NCBI GenBank assembly: GCA_003164655.1
Contig: PLTW01000140.1
Span: 17,194 to 25,825 of the forward strand
Length of the DNA stretch: 8,632 nt
Direction of reading: 5' to 3'
From: Actinomycetota bacterium
Lineage (GTDB): Bacteria; Actinomycetota; Thermoleophilia; UBA2241
The translations under genes and the position numbers were made by a program. Shown piece after piece: positions 8,143-8,632 of this stretch. Under the pieces are notes generated by a model. It searched no databases. It saw nothing but the letters and a program-made list of their open reading frames with translations, and was not told where the DNA came from. Position 1 is the first letter of the stretch; the number at the start of each line of letters is the position of its first letter.

Positions 8143-8595
8143 ATGGCTTTCGACGAAAACCGCGCCAAAGTCCTGCGAGCCGCCGGAGCGGCCAGCGCGG
8201 CCGCACCCTACGTGCGCCGCATCGTGAGCGACGACGAGCTGCGCCGCGACGTGCGCACCCTTGTCGCCGCGGGGCGCCATCTCTACGAGGGGCTGACCGC
8301 CGACGGCGTGTCGAAGCTCCTCGACGACGACGTCCGCGAAGATCTCGACAGCATCGTAGCCTCGCTTCAGGGGGCCAGCGAACGGGTGATCCACCCGCGT
8401 CGCAGCAGCCACTGGGGCTCCTGGCTCATCGGCGGCACGCTGATCGGCGGCGTGCTCGCCGCGCTTCTGATCTACCCGGGCACGCGCACGACGATCCTGC
8501 GCGCCCTGGGCATGAGCGACGGCGACCCCTGGATCGACACCGCCTCCGGCAACGGCGGCGGCACCGCCGCCGCCGAAGCGCCAACTACCGCGTAG
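8143..8595 (+). CDS. Small single-pass membrane protein, function unknown (YtxH-like layout)
   Basis: 150 residues. An acidic/basic helical N-terminal domain (1-85; DDELRRDVRTLVAAG, DDDVREDLDSIV) precedes one membrane helix (about 92-111, WGSWLIGGTLIGGVLAALL) followed by YPGTRTTILRALG, then a low-complexity Gly/Ala/Thr tail (about 135-150). A Gly-rich helix followed by a P-G-T-R segment resembles YtxH-type stress-envelope proteins, but the order differs (domain first, helix late), so this is only a resemblance. Start ATG 8143 has AGGGAG six bases upstream; the frame is open from 7948 but the earlier in-frame starts lack an RBS. The TAG stop lies within a 17-bp tandem repeat. Confidence 0.75.
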   Translation: MAFDENRAKVLRAAGAASAAAPYVRRIVSDDELRRDVRTLVAAGRHLYEGLTADGVSKLLDDDVREDLDSIVASLQGASERVIHPRRSSHWGSWLIGGTLIGGVLAALLIYPGTRTTILRALGMSDGDPWIDTASGNGGGTAAAEAPTTA

Positions 8596-8616
8596 CGCCG
8601 ACTACCGCGTAGCGCC
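8577..8616. repeat. 17-bp tandem duplication spanning the stop codon
   Basis: The unit agcgccaactaccgcgt (8577-8593) is followed directly by the same unit with one change (a to g at 8600) at 8594-8610, and a third copy starts (agcgcc, 8611-8616). The TAG of the preceding gene is made at the unit junction (8593-8595), so gain or loss of a downstream copy would leave the protein end unchanged. Confidence 0.85.
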
Positions 8617-8632
8617 CACGACCTGCCGGGCC

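Noticed and set aside
8553..8572. ggcggcgg/ccgccgcc inverted repeat near the end of the last gene
   Set aside because: It is explained by Gly (GGC) and Ala/Thr (GCC/ACC) codon runs in the low-complexity tail. The loop is too short and no U-run follows.

Overview
High-GC bacterial chromosome fragment. Nearly all codons end in G or C, and real genes lie under long antisense open frames. The gene families (a SfLAP/GAP-type six-helix membrane protein, an actinobacterial-style cold-shock protein, a stand-alone amylo-alpha-1,6-glucosidase-like enzyme) suggest Actinomycetota, possibly a Thermoleophilia-like soil or environmental lineage. This is inference from composition and protein character; Chloroflexota cannot be excluded. 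No tRNA, rRNA, CRISPR array, transposase, integrase or phage gene was seen.

Layout. On the minus strand, reading from 5694 down to the left edge, four genes follow each other with short gaps: (1) a small two-helix membrane protein with a bacterial PH-like domain, (2) an amylo-alpha-1,6-glucosidase-like glycoside hydrolase starting at GTG, (3) a secreted clostripain (C11) family cysteine peptidase, and (4) after a perfect 20-bp hairpin, a long gene joining a class II aldolase domain to a class III (glutamate-1-semialdehyde aminotransferase-like) PLP domain. The fourth gene runs off the left edge without a stop. Genes 1 to 3 look like one operon. Gene 4 may be read through from it or separated by the hairpin.

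Divergent from gene 1, on the plus strand, lies a membrane-anchored ClpP/SppA-class serine protease of the serine dehydrogenase proteinase (SDH) family. It converges on a minus-strand cold-shock protein gene (GTG start, structured leader), which ends at a hairpin followed by six U residues. Further right is a minus-strand SfLAP-like membrane protein, then a divergent plus-strand single-helix membrane protein of unknown function whose stop codon sits in a 17-bp tandem duplication.

No clear undescribed multi-gene system is visible. The observations most worth following are the aldolase-aminotransferase fusion and a perfect 24-bp inverted repeat, with a UUCG loop in the mRNA, inside the glycoside hydrolase coding sequence.
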